The notes beneath the pieces were generated by a model. It saw nothing but the letters and a program-made list of their open reading frames with translations, was not told the origin of the DNA and searched no databases. Below are positions 1-12,870 of a DNA stretch of 64,000 nucleotides, piece after piece (the stretch's first letter is position 1; the number at the start of each line of letters is the position of its first letter). Origin of the DNA: Epiperipatus broadwayi (lineage: Eukaryota; Onychophora; Udeonychophora; Euonychophora; Peripatidae); NCBI GenBank assembly GCA_028023455.1, contig JAQFVV010006829.1, positions 1-64,000 of the forward strand. The letters are read 5' to 3'. The position numbers were made by a program, and so were the translations under genes.

Positions 1-334
1 CAAAAATTTTTAAAAAGTTAAACATTCTGATAGGAATTAGTATATGGAACGAAGCAAATTTAAATTTATTAAAATAATATAAGAGAGTAATCTGTTCAAA
101 GTGTAAATCAAGCCGATCAAATCACCAAAGAAGACAGAGAAATTTTTTATACTAGTTACATCAATCATTATTATATTTTATGCTAAAATATATGGTTACA
201 ATATATATATATATATTCGGGCTGATGTTATTTCAGTTCAGCAATCTAGTTTTTGATGAAAAATCTTAACCTTTCAATAATTACATCTATAAATTTTTTG
301 AAAATTTTCAACTACATACTCATATACATATATA
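1..334. other. A+T-rich non-coding stretch
   Basis: Simple A+T-rich sequence with a (TA)n run near 200-215. No gene or clear element seen. Confidence 0.5.
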
Positions 335-885
335 AATATAGGGAATTTGAATTCAGAATTTCCAGCACCCTTCAACTATCCAAACTATCTTATACCACTG
401 ATACATATGACCACACACATGTAGAAAAGATAATCACATTTGTTCTAAGCCAGAACTTATCAGTTGGTCTAGATTATCATCTCCTGCACATATATATAAT
501 CAGTGCTCAGTTTACATAATATTGGCATCAGCATGGGATTTGTGCTTTCCAACATCAGATTTTCAATGATATGGATGGCTGATGAGTTGAAAGTTGGAGC
601 AGATTGAAACATGTCCATTAAAGTATGAAGATTTGCTATCTTAATGTAAACTAAGCACGGATTATATATATATATATGTGTGTGTGTGTGTGGGGGGGGG
701 GGGGAGATGATAATCTGAACCAACTGATGAGTGCTTGTTTAGTACAAAGTATGTATATTGGTGATTATTTATCTTTTCTACATGTGTGTGGTTCATGTGT
801 ATCAGTGGTATGAGATAGTATTGATAGTTGAAGAGTGCTTGAATGTCTGAGTTCAAATCTCCTATATTTACAATTAAGATCCAGG
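335..885. repeat. Fold-back repeat family A, copy 1
   Basis: The left edge carries ttgaattcag..cttcaactatcc and later cacacacatgtagaaaagat. The right part carries the complementary wording: atcttttctacatgtgtgtgg, then gttgaagagtgcttg and gagttcaaatctcc. The two arms are separated by a centre with taatattggcatcag and cagattttcaatgata. A microsatellite, (TG)n followed by a G run, sits at about 676-704. The outer arm ends contain a B-box-like ggttcaaatcc motif (degraded here). Four more copies occur near 10.5, 59, 62 and 63 kb. No coding capacity seen; the short open frames here are chance. Confidence 0.7.
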
Positions 886-2499
886 TATATGAAGAATGCC
901 TGTATTTCAAATATTTCCATATATATATATATTCTAACCTATCAAAAGAATTGTAATTCTAATAAAATAAAAGAGCGAATTCAATAAAGAGAATTCGGAA
1001 AGCCTAAACTCTTCCGTCTATGATTCGGGTAGCAAACCCTATATTTTACCTAATATAACTCGACGTTTGGTTAGTTATATTAATTCAGCTACAGCGATAT
1101 GCAGTTCAGACAGAGATAGAATTAAAAAAAATTATCATTAATAAAATAAATTTAAAAGGAAAATTTAGAATAACTAACATTCTTTCTCTATCCAAAACAC
1201 ATTCTCTGAGCTGTAAGTACTTGCACTGTTCGACAATGATGATGATGATTTCATGTCATTGTTAATATTACTGACTAAAATAAAACATTCATTAATTTGC
1301 CAATATGATCTCAATATTTATTATTATACAATCAGAAGTTTCAATCTCTTAAGCTATGCCACGCTTGTAATATTGATCATAATGAATCAATTCTTAATTT
1401 AAGAGCACTTCTAATAATGACACTAATCTCAGGGTTCTCTGTTATTTTTAAAGAAAAATGCTGGCAGTATTGTGTTGTCGCATATGACTGACATTCTGGT
1501 CGGCTATAGGAAACATTTACCTTATTTAAATTCCAGGTGTCTTAATCCACATATCAACTATTATAATATTTAACGAGGTGATAACCATATTCAATAACAA
1601 CGCATAATTTTGAATAATACAGCCATTTTATCCAGAATCTCAGTCGGAATGATGAAAAGACAAGGGTGCTTTTGTGTCCTTCCATCATCCATGACAACAC
1701 AATAATTTAATTAAGATTTATTACTTAGACACTTCACTTAAATGGGTACGAAATAATGGGCAACCAAAACCTACTAGTTTGGGAATAAAGTGGTTTTACA
1801 CACATATAAAATAAAATATCTTGGTCTGAAGTTTTCAATTCCATAAATAATTCTTATTAAATTAAAATATACTGAAATATTCTGATCTGCTTACAATTGT
1901 CTATCTGGTGTATTGAATTTAAGATTTCATAAATGATTTTGGACTCAAGAAAGTATTGCAAGTATTATGCCAATACACTTTTATTTAGCACACAAGAAAA
2001 ATGACTCAAGACAACTTGTAACAAGACTATAATTTATTATTAAATTTTAACAAGATTATGATTTATTATTACAATTTAACAAAACTATCATTTATGATTA
2101 ACATAATAAACAAACATATACAATTTATTCGATCCCATATGGATAAAACAAAATATAACTAACATTAATTCGTCTATACTTTTAGACTTGGATTCGAACT
2201 ACTTCTTCATCTTCTTTTTACATTTATGCAAATTGAATATAACAAAATAAATATTATTATCGATACATTAACTCATCCGTTTAGTGTATCTTATATGAAC
2301 GGTTACTTAACTTTATTAACTAACTATTGTTTTAAAATACAAATAATCTGATTCTAGGCAATGCGTACAAACGATTTTTATTATCATATCTTTAACTAAA
2401 TGATAGTTTTTATTTAGATAACTTATTATACTTTATGGGTTATTTATCAGAAGTTACACTTATTATTTTAATGTTTACCTTAATAACAACTGAAGTTGT
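886..2499. other. A+T-rich non-coding stretch
   Basis: No coding signal on either strand. A gatgatgatgat microsatellite lies near 1238. Nothing else recognised. Confidence 0.5.
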
Positions 2500-3300
2500 T
2501 ATACACACTGTATTCCTCAGTATAAGTTATATTGTGAGTGCTAATTAATCATTAACCTGAATTAAACCTAGTATTTGAACCCTCCATTGGCAAATAAAAA
2601 TTTCTAAATCACGCAATTTTAAACCTACTCTCTCCATTGACTTACTTGTGGATTACCAGCACTATTCCGCCGCACAATCCAGACATTGATCATATATACT
2701 AGCACGCTATTTTTACTAAATGGATCTTGAGGAATTAACCTCCAATATATCCGTTATCTTGCCATAACTTTCTAAACAAAACACAATATTCAACACCTCC
2801 TGTGGTGGAATTATCTCTATTTTCTCATGAGGAATATGGAATAACACTGAAGGTCTGTAGAATTAACTACTACATTAAAATAGTTTGGTGGGTCCTTGCC
2901 TCTTACTTGGGCATAATAGGAACGCACACCAAATATAATCTTCTCCTGGGATTTTAACGAATGAAATACACTAAATACGATATAAATTACTGATCGTCCT
3001 AACTCTGAGAAGCGATCACTTGGGTTATAAACATACCCGAATACTAGATTTATCTATTCCCCTCATGGAAAATAAAGCTTTTGGGGAGATCATTTTCCAT
3101 CCCACAAAATAAAGACATTACAATTATTACTTATGCGAATCTTAAGCATATACCAATGCTATATCGGGGCAAGACCAGCAAATACACTAATTACACTAAA
3201 TTTATGTTCCAGGGTATACTTAGATCAACGTCTGAAATCAATGGATAACACAGAATAAACCATAATAATTTTTGCCTTTGCCAAAGAAACATTCAACAAG
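2500..3300. other. Less A+T-biased block, unknown origin
   Basis: This block has visibly higher G+C than the flanks. On the minus strand it holds a 78-codon open stretch without an initiating Met near its start (about 3053 down to a stop at 2817), reading GYVYNPSDRFSEL and later FGVRSYYAQVRGKDPPNYF. I recognise no family. It could be a decayed transposon gene or LTR, or chance. Confidence 0.3.
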
Positions 3301-5837
3301 TAATTGGTAGTATCGTATCTTGAACTAAATTAAGTGAATGTGTTAATAAAGAATAATTGGGAATAAGTTCATCAATTAACACAGTATAAATTTGTTTCAA
3401 ACTTTAAATAAGTAATATCCTGTATAGCACTTCTCTTTAATTATTTCTGATAATTTTAACTAGATATTTTACCTATTAAGTATCTGAATTTTTCTTCTTT
3501 TACGCATCTAACATATAAATTTATACCCATAATTGCATATCATAAGTAAACACATTTTATAAATTTTTTTTTTTTTTATGTCAAATATAAATTTAACCTA
3601 GAATATTATTATGAAAACATACCTTTATGATTACAAGGTCATTTAAATATTACTTGACTATACAGCCTTTCACCTGTTGATATAAAAAAAATACACATAA
3701 TTTTACAAATTAGTAAAAACAATCATTACTTAACAAGTGCTTATTATCTCACTAGAAAAATGTTTTTCCGTTGGGCAATTTATCTAGATGAAGAACTTGA
3801 TCCATTCGTAGTTCACGAAGCAAATTTAAAATAAGAAACACATTTTATTATTTCATTTATATAAAAGTTGCCTCCATTCTGGTGCAATTAATAAATTATG
3901 CAAAGAAAACATAGCAGCGTTGGATGTTAACTCTTCCTTGAATTAACTGATATAATTTTGGGATCCAAGAAAACAATACATATTTTAACATGACGAATAT
4001 TTGACGATAGACGATCACATATACAATTCTTTTCTTTTTACTATTGGCGATATGCATCATTTTTAGCTAGCTGGCTTATGAATAAAATAATGCGCGAATT
4101 TTTCCAAAATACTATTATTATAAGGACTGCAGCTGACTTACGTGGATATGAAGTTTTAACGACTCAAATTGATGTATAATATAACATATTATATTATGGT
4201 TATAATTAAGTCACTAATGTTTGTAGTTTTTATTCCTACTCTAGGAATTGTAATTTGCCTTTAATAAGGAATTCTCTGTAAAATGCACACATACAAATTT
4301 TCTGATATTTGCCTTGAGAAAATTTATATTTTCTTTTTAAAAAATATACAGGTGCATAAGTAAATATCCTTGATCATTAATATTATTTTTAGATAATTTT
4401 CAGTGAATAAAACATATTTTAACGTGGGGAGCTTACATTATTTTCAAACGCAGACAATTTCTTTTAGAAAGAGCGCGAAATGTTTCTCGTTAACTTCCTT
4501 TGGCTTTTATAATATTTCTTTTAATTATAATTTTTCTTTTATACCATGAAAAGATTATTAAATAAGGTAAAGTTAACAAATAATTGTTTATTTCCTGGAA
4601 ATTACTTATATTGCTTAATTTAAATATAGTGACGCTTTCCGTGATTACTGTAGTTAATACGGTCATTTTGAACTTTAGCATACGATAGTATATTTTTGCG
4701 TATAAAAAGCTTTAAATAGGTAGATGGCCACAGAAAACAGAATATCTTATCAAATAGGATTAGCCACGCATGATATTATTAAAAATTTACTGGACTTATA
4801 TTTATTTCTGCAATAAAAATAATAAAAAAAATTTGTTACCGAATTTCAGTACTGCTTCCTCCTTGTAAAACTAGAGTCAGACTAAACTTTCTTCAAAATT
4901 TGGCAGTCTTGTTTTAGCGACCTCTTACAGAAAAATAATCATTTAATTATAACATAAACAAAAGACAAGGAAAAAAAAAACTTATTACAATTATATTTTT
5001 CCGTATAATTTAAATGGATTACAAAGTAATTGACAAATAATGAAAAATAATAAGTATATTTAATTAACAATGCTTATTAGTGATGTATAATTCTATATAC
5101 ACTATTATCTAAATTAATCTAAAATTTACCAGAAGTTATTGTGCTTTATGACAAGATATTCATCTACTCTCCCTCTACCCATCCAAAATCAATTACTGTT
5201 TATAATATGTGCTTTTATACTATATTAAATTGCTCTTATTGTTAATATTTTAATTAAATTATTCATGCTCTTCTTCAAAATGACATCACATTACTAAATT
5301 TATTAGTTATTTGCTTAAAACACGTTAAAGTGAGTAAATAGTATATTTTATTAATCACTTAATATTATTATTATTTTATCTTTTTATTTTCTAAAAAAGG
5401 ATAGCATTGTTTTCCTGTGGAAACAATATGTACCAACTTTCTTCACATAAACATAATAATATGCTAACCAAAACTGTCAATATGGACTAAAGCATCTATT
5501 TTTTCTCCTCACTAAATATCACATTTCAAACATGAATTTATGTACTGTAATCACATTTTCTTCATGATTTAAATGCTATATCTCTGCAGTTAAAAGCACA
5601 TGTGCTGATTTTTTTCCAACTTCCTTTGCATTTTTTTTTAAAATTAATTGCGAATTTGACACATGAAAGCCTTATGAACCAGACAACAGAGAAAGTAGGG
5701 ATAATATGTATTAATTTAAATTGTATTCAGTTCAGTGAATTAAAATGATTTAAAATGGTCCAATATTAATATCAATCACTTTTCTTTATTCACTTAAAAT
5801 GGTATTAAATAGTTTATAATTTTAATTAAATAATGTC
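3301..5837. other. A+T-rich non-coding stretch
   Basis: Homopolymer-rich intronic or intergenic sequence. No exon with FREM2-like wording, no RNA gene and no clear transposon recognised. Confidence 0.5.
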
Positions 5838-5934
5838 CAATCTGCCTGCAGCGCCATCTCTGAATCAATAGTGACTTAGTTTATTTATTCACCACAAAAA
5901 TTTTAACATGTTAGTATATTCTGTATTATGATTT
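5838..5934. repeat. Mariner-type MITE family C, copy 1, left part
   Basis: Contains ctgcctgcagcgccatctc, then attcaccacaaaaatttta, the left terminal-inverted-repeat wording of family C (full copies at 29.6, 32.5, 57.6 and 63.4 kb). The element is interrupted by the RTE-like LINE and resumes at about 9059. Confidence 0.65.
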
Positions 5935-8900
5935 AGGGCATGGGTCCCATGCCACTCAGAGCATCCCCAGATTACGGATAGGGGAATGGCCTTCAGATAT
6001 GAGGTTAGCTGCAAATAAGCAGAGTACTGTAAATAAGCAGTTGCTGACAATGGGACAACATTCACTATTAGGAAGTGGTGAAGGAGACAGTGGCATATTT
6101 ACTTCTATAAAAACCCACAATTTTTATGACAGTGGATGTATAATGGTGAGTGTTGACCGCCATTAAAAAAGTTAACACCCTGCTTGAGTGCTGGGTCAGC
6201 AACGGCATTCTTCCAAGTCAGTGGAAGATCACTATTGGTGACAATGATGAGGAAGTTGTAGTTGGATATTCATTTTATGAGATTTAGGTAGCGCACTAAG
6301 CCTATTATGGAGATTATTGCTGGGCAAAGAAGGCAACAGGGAAACCGCTTTGTTTGGTGTTGAGACCTTAGTTAAGAATGACTTTGGTATCTTGCATGGC
6401 AGGAGTGGACATGAGACTACTCAGATCATCAACCTGCGAAATCCTTGTAAATGTAATTCATTGAGAGAAGATACATTGATAATTGGAATGTGAAATGTTA
6501 GATTTTTGAGAAGAATTGGGAAATTGGATAAGTTGTAAAGAGAGTTGTACATAAATAATATTGATGTTGTGGGATTAAGAAAAGTGAGGTGGGAGAGATG
6601 TGGAGATGTAAAGTTATTTATTCAGGTGGTGATGGGTCAATTAATGAAGTTGGCATTGTTGTGGGGAAGAAAATTTGGAATAGTGTGGCAAAGATTGATT
6701 GTATTAATGATAGGCTGATGGTGATGAGAATAAATGCAAGTCCTAGGGATTTGGTAATTATACGAGTTTATATGCCAACTAGTAGTCATGATGATATTGA
6801 AATTGATAAGATGTATGAGAAGATAGAAGAAAGTTTTCAATGTGAAGGAAAAAATGCATGTATATTGCTATTGGGCGATTAGAATGCTGTTGTGGGTAAA
6901 GGTAGAGAAGAGAAAATTGTTGGAAATTATGTTATTGGAAAAAAAAATGAAAGAGGTAGTCAGCTTATACAATTTTTTAAAGAGAATGGGGTTGTCATTG
7001 CAAACATTTGTTTTAAAAATCATATTAGAAGATTGTATACATGGAAAGCTCCAGGTGACAGAGAACATTATCAAATTGATTATATATTGATTCAGAATAG
7101 ATATAAGAATGCTATTAAGGGTGAATGTTGAAATAGAATTAAAAAAGGATTCTTGAAAACAGCAAAAAATGAAATAGGTATGATTCATGCAAGGAAAGCT
7201 AATTGACCTTGGATAACTGAAGGTATGTTGGAAAAGATGGAAGTGCGGAGACTATGGAAAAATGTAAATACTGAGGAAGGGCAAAAGGCATATAGGAAAT
7301 TTAATAATGAACTAAGAAGAGAAACAGATTTAGCAAAAGAAAAATGGTTGGAGCAAGAATGTAAAGAAATAGAAAGGCTTCAGCAGGTGAAAAGATATGA
7401 TCTGGTATTTGTAGAATACAAAGTATCACATGGGAGTAAAAGACATGGGTAGCAAGTGAGATTGCAGATAATAATGGAAGGAGATTAACTGATAGCAATG
7501 ATATATTAAAAAGATGGGAAGAATATCTTCAGTGTCTGTTTAGTAGAGGAAATAATTTAATTAATTATGAACTTGAAAATGTTGAAATAGATGATAGAGG
7601 TATGGGCATATTGCCGGATTAAATAAGAAAGGCAATCGCACAAATGAAGAATGATAAGGCTGTTGGATTTGATGCAATACCTATAGAATTTTTGAGAGAA
7701 ATGGGAGAATTTACTATGCAGGAAATAGTTGGACTTTGCAATTTGATTGATATATAATTGTGGAGTTTGTCCCAAAGATTTTTTTAAGAATAATGATTCC
7801 AATTGCTAAAAAGAAGAAAGCTGCTAAATGTGAAGAATATAGGACAATAAGTTTGTTATCTCATGCTTCTAACATTTTATTGAGGATTTTAGCTCAAAGA
7901 ATTTATGGAAAGGTAGATTATTATATTGGTGAAGAACAGTTTGGTTTTGGGAAAGGGAAAAGCACAAGAAATGCTATTGGTATTGTCAAGACAATTGAAA
8001 TATATATTGAAAGAGACAAAGGAATTGGTATATGTTTTGTGGATTTAGAAAAGGCATTTGATAGAGTAGTCTGGAATAAACTTACGTCCATCTTAAGAGA
8101 TAAAGGAGTATTTTGGAAAGAAAGATGATTGATTTAGACTATCTTTAATATCAAAGGATAAGAATTAGATTTTGGAGTAATGAGACTGATGAAGTGAATA
8201 TAGAAAGTGGAGTTAGGCAAGGATGTAGTATGTCACCTGTTCTGTTTAATATTTATTTAGAAGACATGCTAAATAATTATTTGCACTGTGGAGAAGCAAA
8301 TATTGGAGGGAGAGTAATAAAGTGTATAAGATTTGCAGACGATATGGCTCTTATTGTTGAGGAGGAAAAGGGTCTTCAGAATATGCTGAATAAATTGGAA
8401 GAAGGATGTGTGGCATATGGAATGAAGATTAATATTGAAAAGTGTTTATGGATATGGAGAGATGCAAAAAGACTGCAAATTGGAATCTGTGATGACATGG
8501 TTCAACAGGTGAAGGGATTTAGATATTTGGGTAGTTGGTTGAGTGACGATGGAAGAAGTGAAGATGAAGTTAAAAGAAGAATAGCATTGGCAAAGGAGAC
8601 ATTTGTGAAGAGAAAGAAGATATTTTGTGGACCTTTGGAAAGAGAATTAAGGAAGAGATTAATTAAATGTTATATGTGGAGTGTATTAATGTATGGTTGT
8701 GAGACATGAACATTGAGTAATAGAATTAAGAAATGATTGGAAGCCTTTGAGATGTGGACATGGAGAATGGAAAAAATCAGTTGGATGAATAAAATAACAA
8801 ATGAAGTTTTGAAAAGAGTAAATGAGGAAAGAAGATTGATTGAGAATATCAAATAGAGAAAGAGAAATTGGATTGGACATATATTAAAAAGAAATTATAG

Positions 8901-9058
8901 TTTAATGAAAGATGTTTTGAAGGGAATGGTGAGTGAAAATAAAAAGAAAGGATGGAAGAGATTGACATTATTGGATGATATAAGAGATGGGAAGATTTAT
9001 GTTGTGACTACTCTCTGGACCTGTCTATTGGACAGAATATTATTGATTGATTGATTGA
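5935..9058 (+). mobile_element. RTE-like non-LTR retrotransposon, nearly full length, inactivated
   Basis: About 3.1 kb. A 5' untranslated-like lead (5935-6480) precedes a decayed single ORF with an apurinic-type endonuclease followed by reverse transcriptase. The 3' end is a short tandem tail (ttgattgattgattga at 9045-9060), as usual for RTE-type elements, which end in short tandem repeats rather than poly(A). It lies on the plus strand, antisense to the FREM2-like gene, and interrupts a family C MITE: MITE wording stops at about 5934 and resumes at about 9059 with nearly no loss, so the LINE inserted after the MITE. Confidence 0.85.
6486..9000 (+). pseudogene. LINE ORF: endonuclease plus reverse transcriptase, broken
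   Basis: The ORF starts around 6486 with a degraded (G)xWNVRxL-type endonuclease start (first Trp codon now tga). Endonuclease pieces follow: 6589-6882 (YSGGDGSINEVGIVV, RLMVMRINASPRDL, ILLLGD) and 6892-7131 (YTWKAPGDREHYQIDYILI). They are split by a Trp-to-stop change in the LLGDWNAV motif at 6880-6882. A linker follows at 7225-7452. Reverse transcriptase lies in 7760-8128 (EYRTISLLSHASNI, motif A FVDLEKAFDRVVW) and 8194-8709 (GVRQGCSMSP and the catalytic FADD of motif C near 8330). A C-terminal part (MWTWRMEKISWMNK, RKRNWIGHI) runs to about 9000. Pieces at 6589, 6892, 7225 and 8194 share one frame; 7760-8128 is shifted. It cannot make an intact protein. Confidence 0.88.
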
Positions 9059-9306
9059 CATGAAATATAAAAGTGTGTTCCATATCTTCATTGATTGTTT
9101 TCAATGATTTTCTTGCCATCACAAAATCTTGCAAAATACTTGAAAACATTTTTGCAACTCATGGCTTCACTTCCACACACAGTTTGATTGATTTGAAATA
9201 TTCTGATAGCAATTTTGTCCTCTTTAAAACACAATTTAATGTTGGGCATTATATTCCATTGTAGATTAAGATACGAAACACACTGTTACATTACATGGCA
9301 TAATTT
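9059..9306. repeat. Mariner-type MITE family C, copy 1, right part
   Basis: Resumes with tgaaatataaaagtgtgttcc, matching the interior of the other copies (gaaatgtgacagtgt..). It includes gaaaacatttttgcaactca and ttaagatacgaaacacactg, and fades out at about 9306 before the right terminus. Confidence 0.65.
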
Positions 9307-10109
9307 ACGATTCATAGATCAGATTTCTTGTATCAAGTCCAATCCTCAGGAGCATCTTTTGTTTGACCAATAAATTGGCTTTAATGTGAGGAATGGGGGT
9401 TGTTTCCAAATTTGTTAAAAAATGATTCTTTGGGAATTTGATTTACGAGTTGTATTAAAAGTATTTAGATTTAGTTGTTCCATGAATAAGCTAATATTTC
9501 GACGTGTATAATTAAAATAGTTAATCAAACCCAAGATTATCAATATCAATATAAAGAAATGTAACGGTATTATTCAATCAGTAACTGGACTTTTATTCAA
9601 GAGTCCTAGATGACATACCAGTGCCCCAGTCAATGCATAGATATGGTAATATTTAGTATTTAAATTAGAAAAGTATGGTTCTATCCAACTTAATTTATTT
9701 TTCAATTTTGAATAGAATCACATTCGTAATGTGACTATTAAATATTGCAATATCTATATGTTAAGTCGCTTAATATTATTTTATTAGAAACGAATGACAA
9801 TCTATATATCGAAACATATAAAGTGTCATACTAGCTGGAAGTATATTTCCTTATTAGAGATAGCTATCTAGTTACATACTTATTTGTGGTTTTGATTAGC
9901 CTTTGTAAATACATGTTTAAATATCTTGGATATATTATATCTAAAACTGTTTCATTAATTGCCTAAGTGTGTGTGTGTGCATTACGTAGCACCACTACTA
10001 AGAATAATTTTGGCAGGTCATAGTAGCAGAGTAATTTCTAGCCTCCAAAACTTTACATCAGTATTTTGTAGGTCTAAAAAAAAAAGTAGAAATAAAAGCA
10101 GATGATTAA
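9307..10109. other. A+T-rich non-coding stretch
   Basis: No gene seen. A short (TG)n run is at about 9968-9980. Confidence 0.45.
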
Positions 10110-10385
10110 AGTAATTTGAATTTTGAAGGTGACGTGATTGTTTTTCCAAATAAGTTCAGAGCTTCAGGAAATGTTACAAGAGTTATAAAGAAAATACAAA
10201 GAAGATCTAAAGATAAATATTAAAAAGATTTGAAGTAATGTTCAATGGGTTTTCAAAGGAAAAAATGAAGATTGATAAGAATGAATCAGAAATTCATTTT
10301 AAATACCTCAGTCAAATCATTAATACAGTTGGAAACATAATAATTGAAATTAATCACATTAAACGTGAATGGAATACGCACACAC
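10110..10385 (+). pseudogene. LINE reverse-transcriptase fragment
   Basis: In shifting frames this reads (F)xDDVIVFPNKF (the region around the catalytic FADD, with the Ala lost), then FNGFS-x-EKMKIDKNE and YLSQIINTVGNIIIEINH. This is the usual K-x-MFNG / YLGQIIN-x-x-GNI order of RTE/Jockey-like reverse transcriptases. It has several stops and frameshifts and no flanking ends. Confidence 0.65.
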
Positions 10386-10494
10386 ATTCTTAATACACTT
10401 CCCACAATGCTTCACTTATTTTCTTATTAAATTTCCTTTCACATCGAAAAAATATTTTTATTAACATGTGAAAAAGATAAATGATCTCCAATAT

Positions 10495-10944
10495 ACATAT
10501 TTCACGCTAAACCAGCACTCATCAGTTGGTCCAGATCATTATCTTCCACACATATATAATCAGTGCTCAGTTTATATTAAGATAGCTAATCTGCAAACTT
10601 TAATGGACAGGCTTCAATTTACTCCACTATCCAACTCTTGAGCCTTCCATACCATTGAAAATCTGATGATGGAATTCCCATATCCATTGATGATGAACAT
10701 GAGCATGACAATAATATTGGCACATCATCAAGGGATTTGAGTGTTCCATCATCATATTTTCAATGGTATGGGAGGCTGAAGAGTTAGATGGTGAACCTGA
10801 CCATTAAAGTTTGAAGATTTTCTATCTTAATATAAATCTAGCACTGATTATATATATGCATGGGAAATGATGATCTTGACCTACTGATGGTTGCTAGTTC
10901 AGCATGAAATACGTATATTGGAGATCATTCATCTTTTTCATATA
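10495..10944. repeat. Fold-back repeat family A, copy 2 (first part)
   Basis: A palindromic layout. The left arm has cagcactcatcagttggtcc, cagtgctcagtttatattaa and tccataccattgaaaatctg. The centre lies near 10690-10735. The right arm has attttcaatggtatgggagg, taatataaatctagcactga and catgaaatacgtatattgga. The right arm is interrupted at 10944 by a TA-flanked DNA transposon and continues at 11899. Confidence 0.75.
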
Positions 10945-11898
10945 CACCTGGGTCTCTTTTTACGCGGACTTATTTAACACGATTTTGAAGTTACGCTATT
11001 CCATGTTTCACCGGAAGTCAAACTCCGATAATGCGCTATTACTTTAAATAATAAATTTCGCGTATATTGAAAGTAATAGCACATTATTGGAATTCGACTT
11101 TCATCTTAGTAATTTCAATATTTTCAGTGCTTTATAATAGTAAGATTTTATACAATAATGAAATTAAAATCATGATTTCCACATTTTATATATACACGCA
11201 TTAAATTTTACAAGATTATAATGTAAATTTGTTCAAACATTGTGCGTGTTAATTTTGCATTTTAAATCACATTCTGTTTTTACTTTTTAAAAAAGAAAGT
11301 AATCAATTATTAATCATTTAGTGTCCGCAAGTTTATTTTTAATCAGTAATAGCAGTGAGCACAATTAAAATTAAAAATTAAAAAATTAAAGACAAAATAA
11401 GAATTTAATTTTTAGTTGTTAGATTAATTACTAATTACATTGTCACCAGAAAACCATTAACAATATGAGAGTGACGTTGGTGCTAGTTGTATTTTCTCAT
11501 GTGAAGAATCTGATTTTTTTATGAGTTTGCAAATGAACCTGTTTATCGGCAAATCGCGATAATAATTAAAACGTGTATAAAAAATGTAAATTACTGTAAA
11601 TTATGCATAAAAATATATTGTTTTGAATAAAATTAAATATTATAATTAAAAAAAGTTTGTCTTGTATCAATTTTTTTCAAATTTGAAAATTTTTATTAGT
11701 CATATTTTATTTCCTTTTTTTTTTTTTTTGCACGAATTTTAAAGTAATTTTACGTTGGTGCTTTGCTTTTACGCGATTTTTGAAAAATCTCAGTCCATAT
11801 CCCCCCTTTTTCAAGGTAAGTTACGTCTACTTTTGCACGATTTCGTTTGCGCGTGTTTTCTGAGGAACCTATCTATCGCGTAAAACGAGACCCAGGTG
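10945..11898. mobile_element. Non-autonomous TA-specific DNA transposon (954 bp)
   Basis: The termini are inverted repeats: the left begins cacctgggtctc..ttacgcg and the right ends cgcgtaaaacgagacccaggtg. Both are flanked by TA (10943-10944 and 11899-11900). TA duplication places it in the Tc1/mariner/pogo superfamily; the sequence resembles pogo/Tigger-type MITEs in style, by inference. No transposase frame inside. It cleanly splits family A copy 2, so it is younger than that copy. Confidence 0.8.
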
Positions 11899-11980
11899 TA
11901 TGTGTGGGCACGTGTATCGGTTATATGAGAGATTGGATAGCTGAAGGAAATTTGAATGTCTGGGTCCAAATCCCCTATTT
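11899..11980. repeat. Fold-back repeat family A, copy 2 (continuation)
   Basis: Resumes tatgtgtgggcacgtgtatc, then ggatagctgaaggaa and the B-box-like gggtccaaatcccc near 11960. This is the tRNA-like terminal part of family A. Confidence 0.7.
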
Positions 11981-12689
11981 TGAGAATAATAAAAATAATA
12001 ACAAAGATGATTATGTTTTAGAAGTAAGAATAAAAAAGTTTTGCAATTTCTTTAAATGAAAAGTTATTGGTAGTTTCAAAAGATCCAGTGGTTATCCACA
12101 TGTATGTGTGAACTAGTGTTTGAATGGTGATAAAATAGTAAATATGGAAGAAAAAATGAAATTTTAATTAAAAAGAAATATAAAAATGATTGTACATTCA
12201 GTAGTAAAATGTTATAGTAGACTTGAGAATAGATGATAAATTGTAGATTATGTATTACAGATAAGAAATGAAAGAGATGAGGTTGACAAATTTTGTAGAT
12301 AACTTAGTAATTGGAAATACATGATTTTAAAAATCAGATGAGAATTTATAAAAAAAAATTTCCAATTGGAATCAAAATGTAATCCAGTTAATCTCAAAAA
12401 GCATTTCAAGTAAATTTATAAATCTTAAAGCTATATGGATTTAGATCTCAATAGAATTGACATTAAAGCTTTTAAGAAAATAGAGACTAAATAATTAATA
12501 ATTCAAGTCTCAAATGTCAATCCCCTTGGTGGGTGTTCAACCAAGAATTTGCAATTCCAAACGAATTTCTTTTTCCAGAATGGACACTAAAACCAGCTGG
12601 ATTTGATCTTGGGGTCTCATCAAAAGATTTATGATAAACCATGGTCATTATGCTCATTTGCTTCATCAATGGAATTTAAACCACTAAAC
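11981..12689. other. A+T-rich non-coding stretch
   Basis: No exon or clear element. The 12530-12690 part is less A+T-rich but unassigned. Confidence 0.4.
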
Positions 12690-12870
12690 ATCACATAAAC
12701 CATCATATCCTATGATTATAGCAAACTTTCCATACTGTTGTGCCATCTAATGAAAGTCATAGTAATCAACAGATCCAAGAAGGTTTATGCAGTGCTCTCA
12801 CATTCAAGATTCCTCACTGATGAATGCTGCAAGCTAGAAACTAGTCACTGATAAATCTATCTCTGGTTGA
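12690..12870. repeat. Palindromic repeat family B, partial copy
   Basis: Carries gcaaactttccatactgttg, then cagtgctctcacattcaag and actgatgaatgctgcaagct with agaaactagtc. This is the arm wording of family B (full copy at 42.19-42.61 kb). Confidence 0.55.

Noticed and set aside
253-910. Three overlapping short open frames near the left end
   Set aside because: All lie inside fold-back repeat A and read low-complexity Ile/Tyr/His runs from microsatellites.
2560-3200. Nuclear mitochondrial insert
   Set aside because: Composition hinted at it, but no mitochondrial protein or rRNA motif could be read in any frame.
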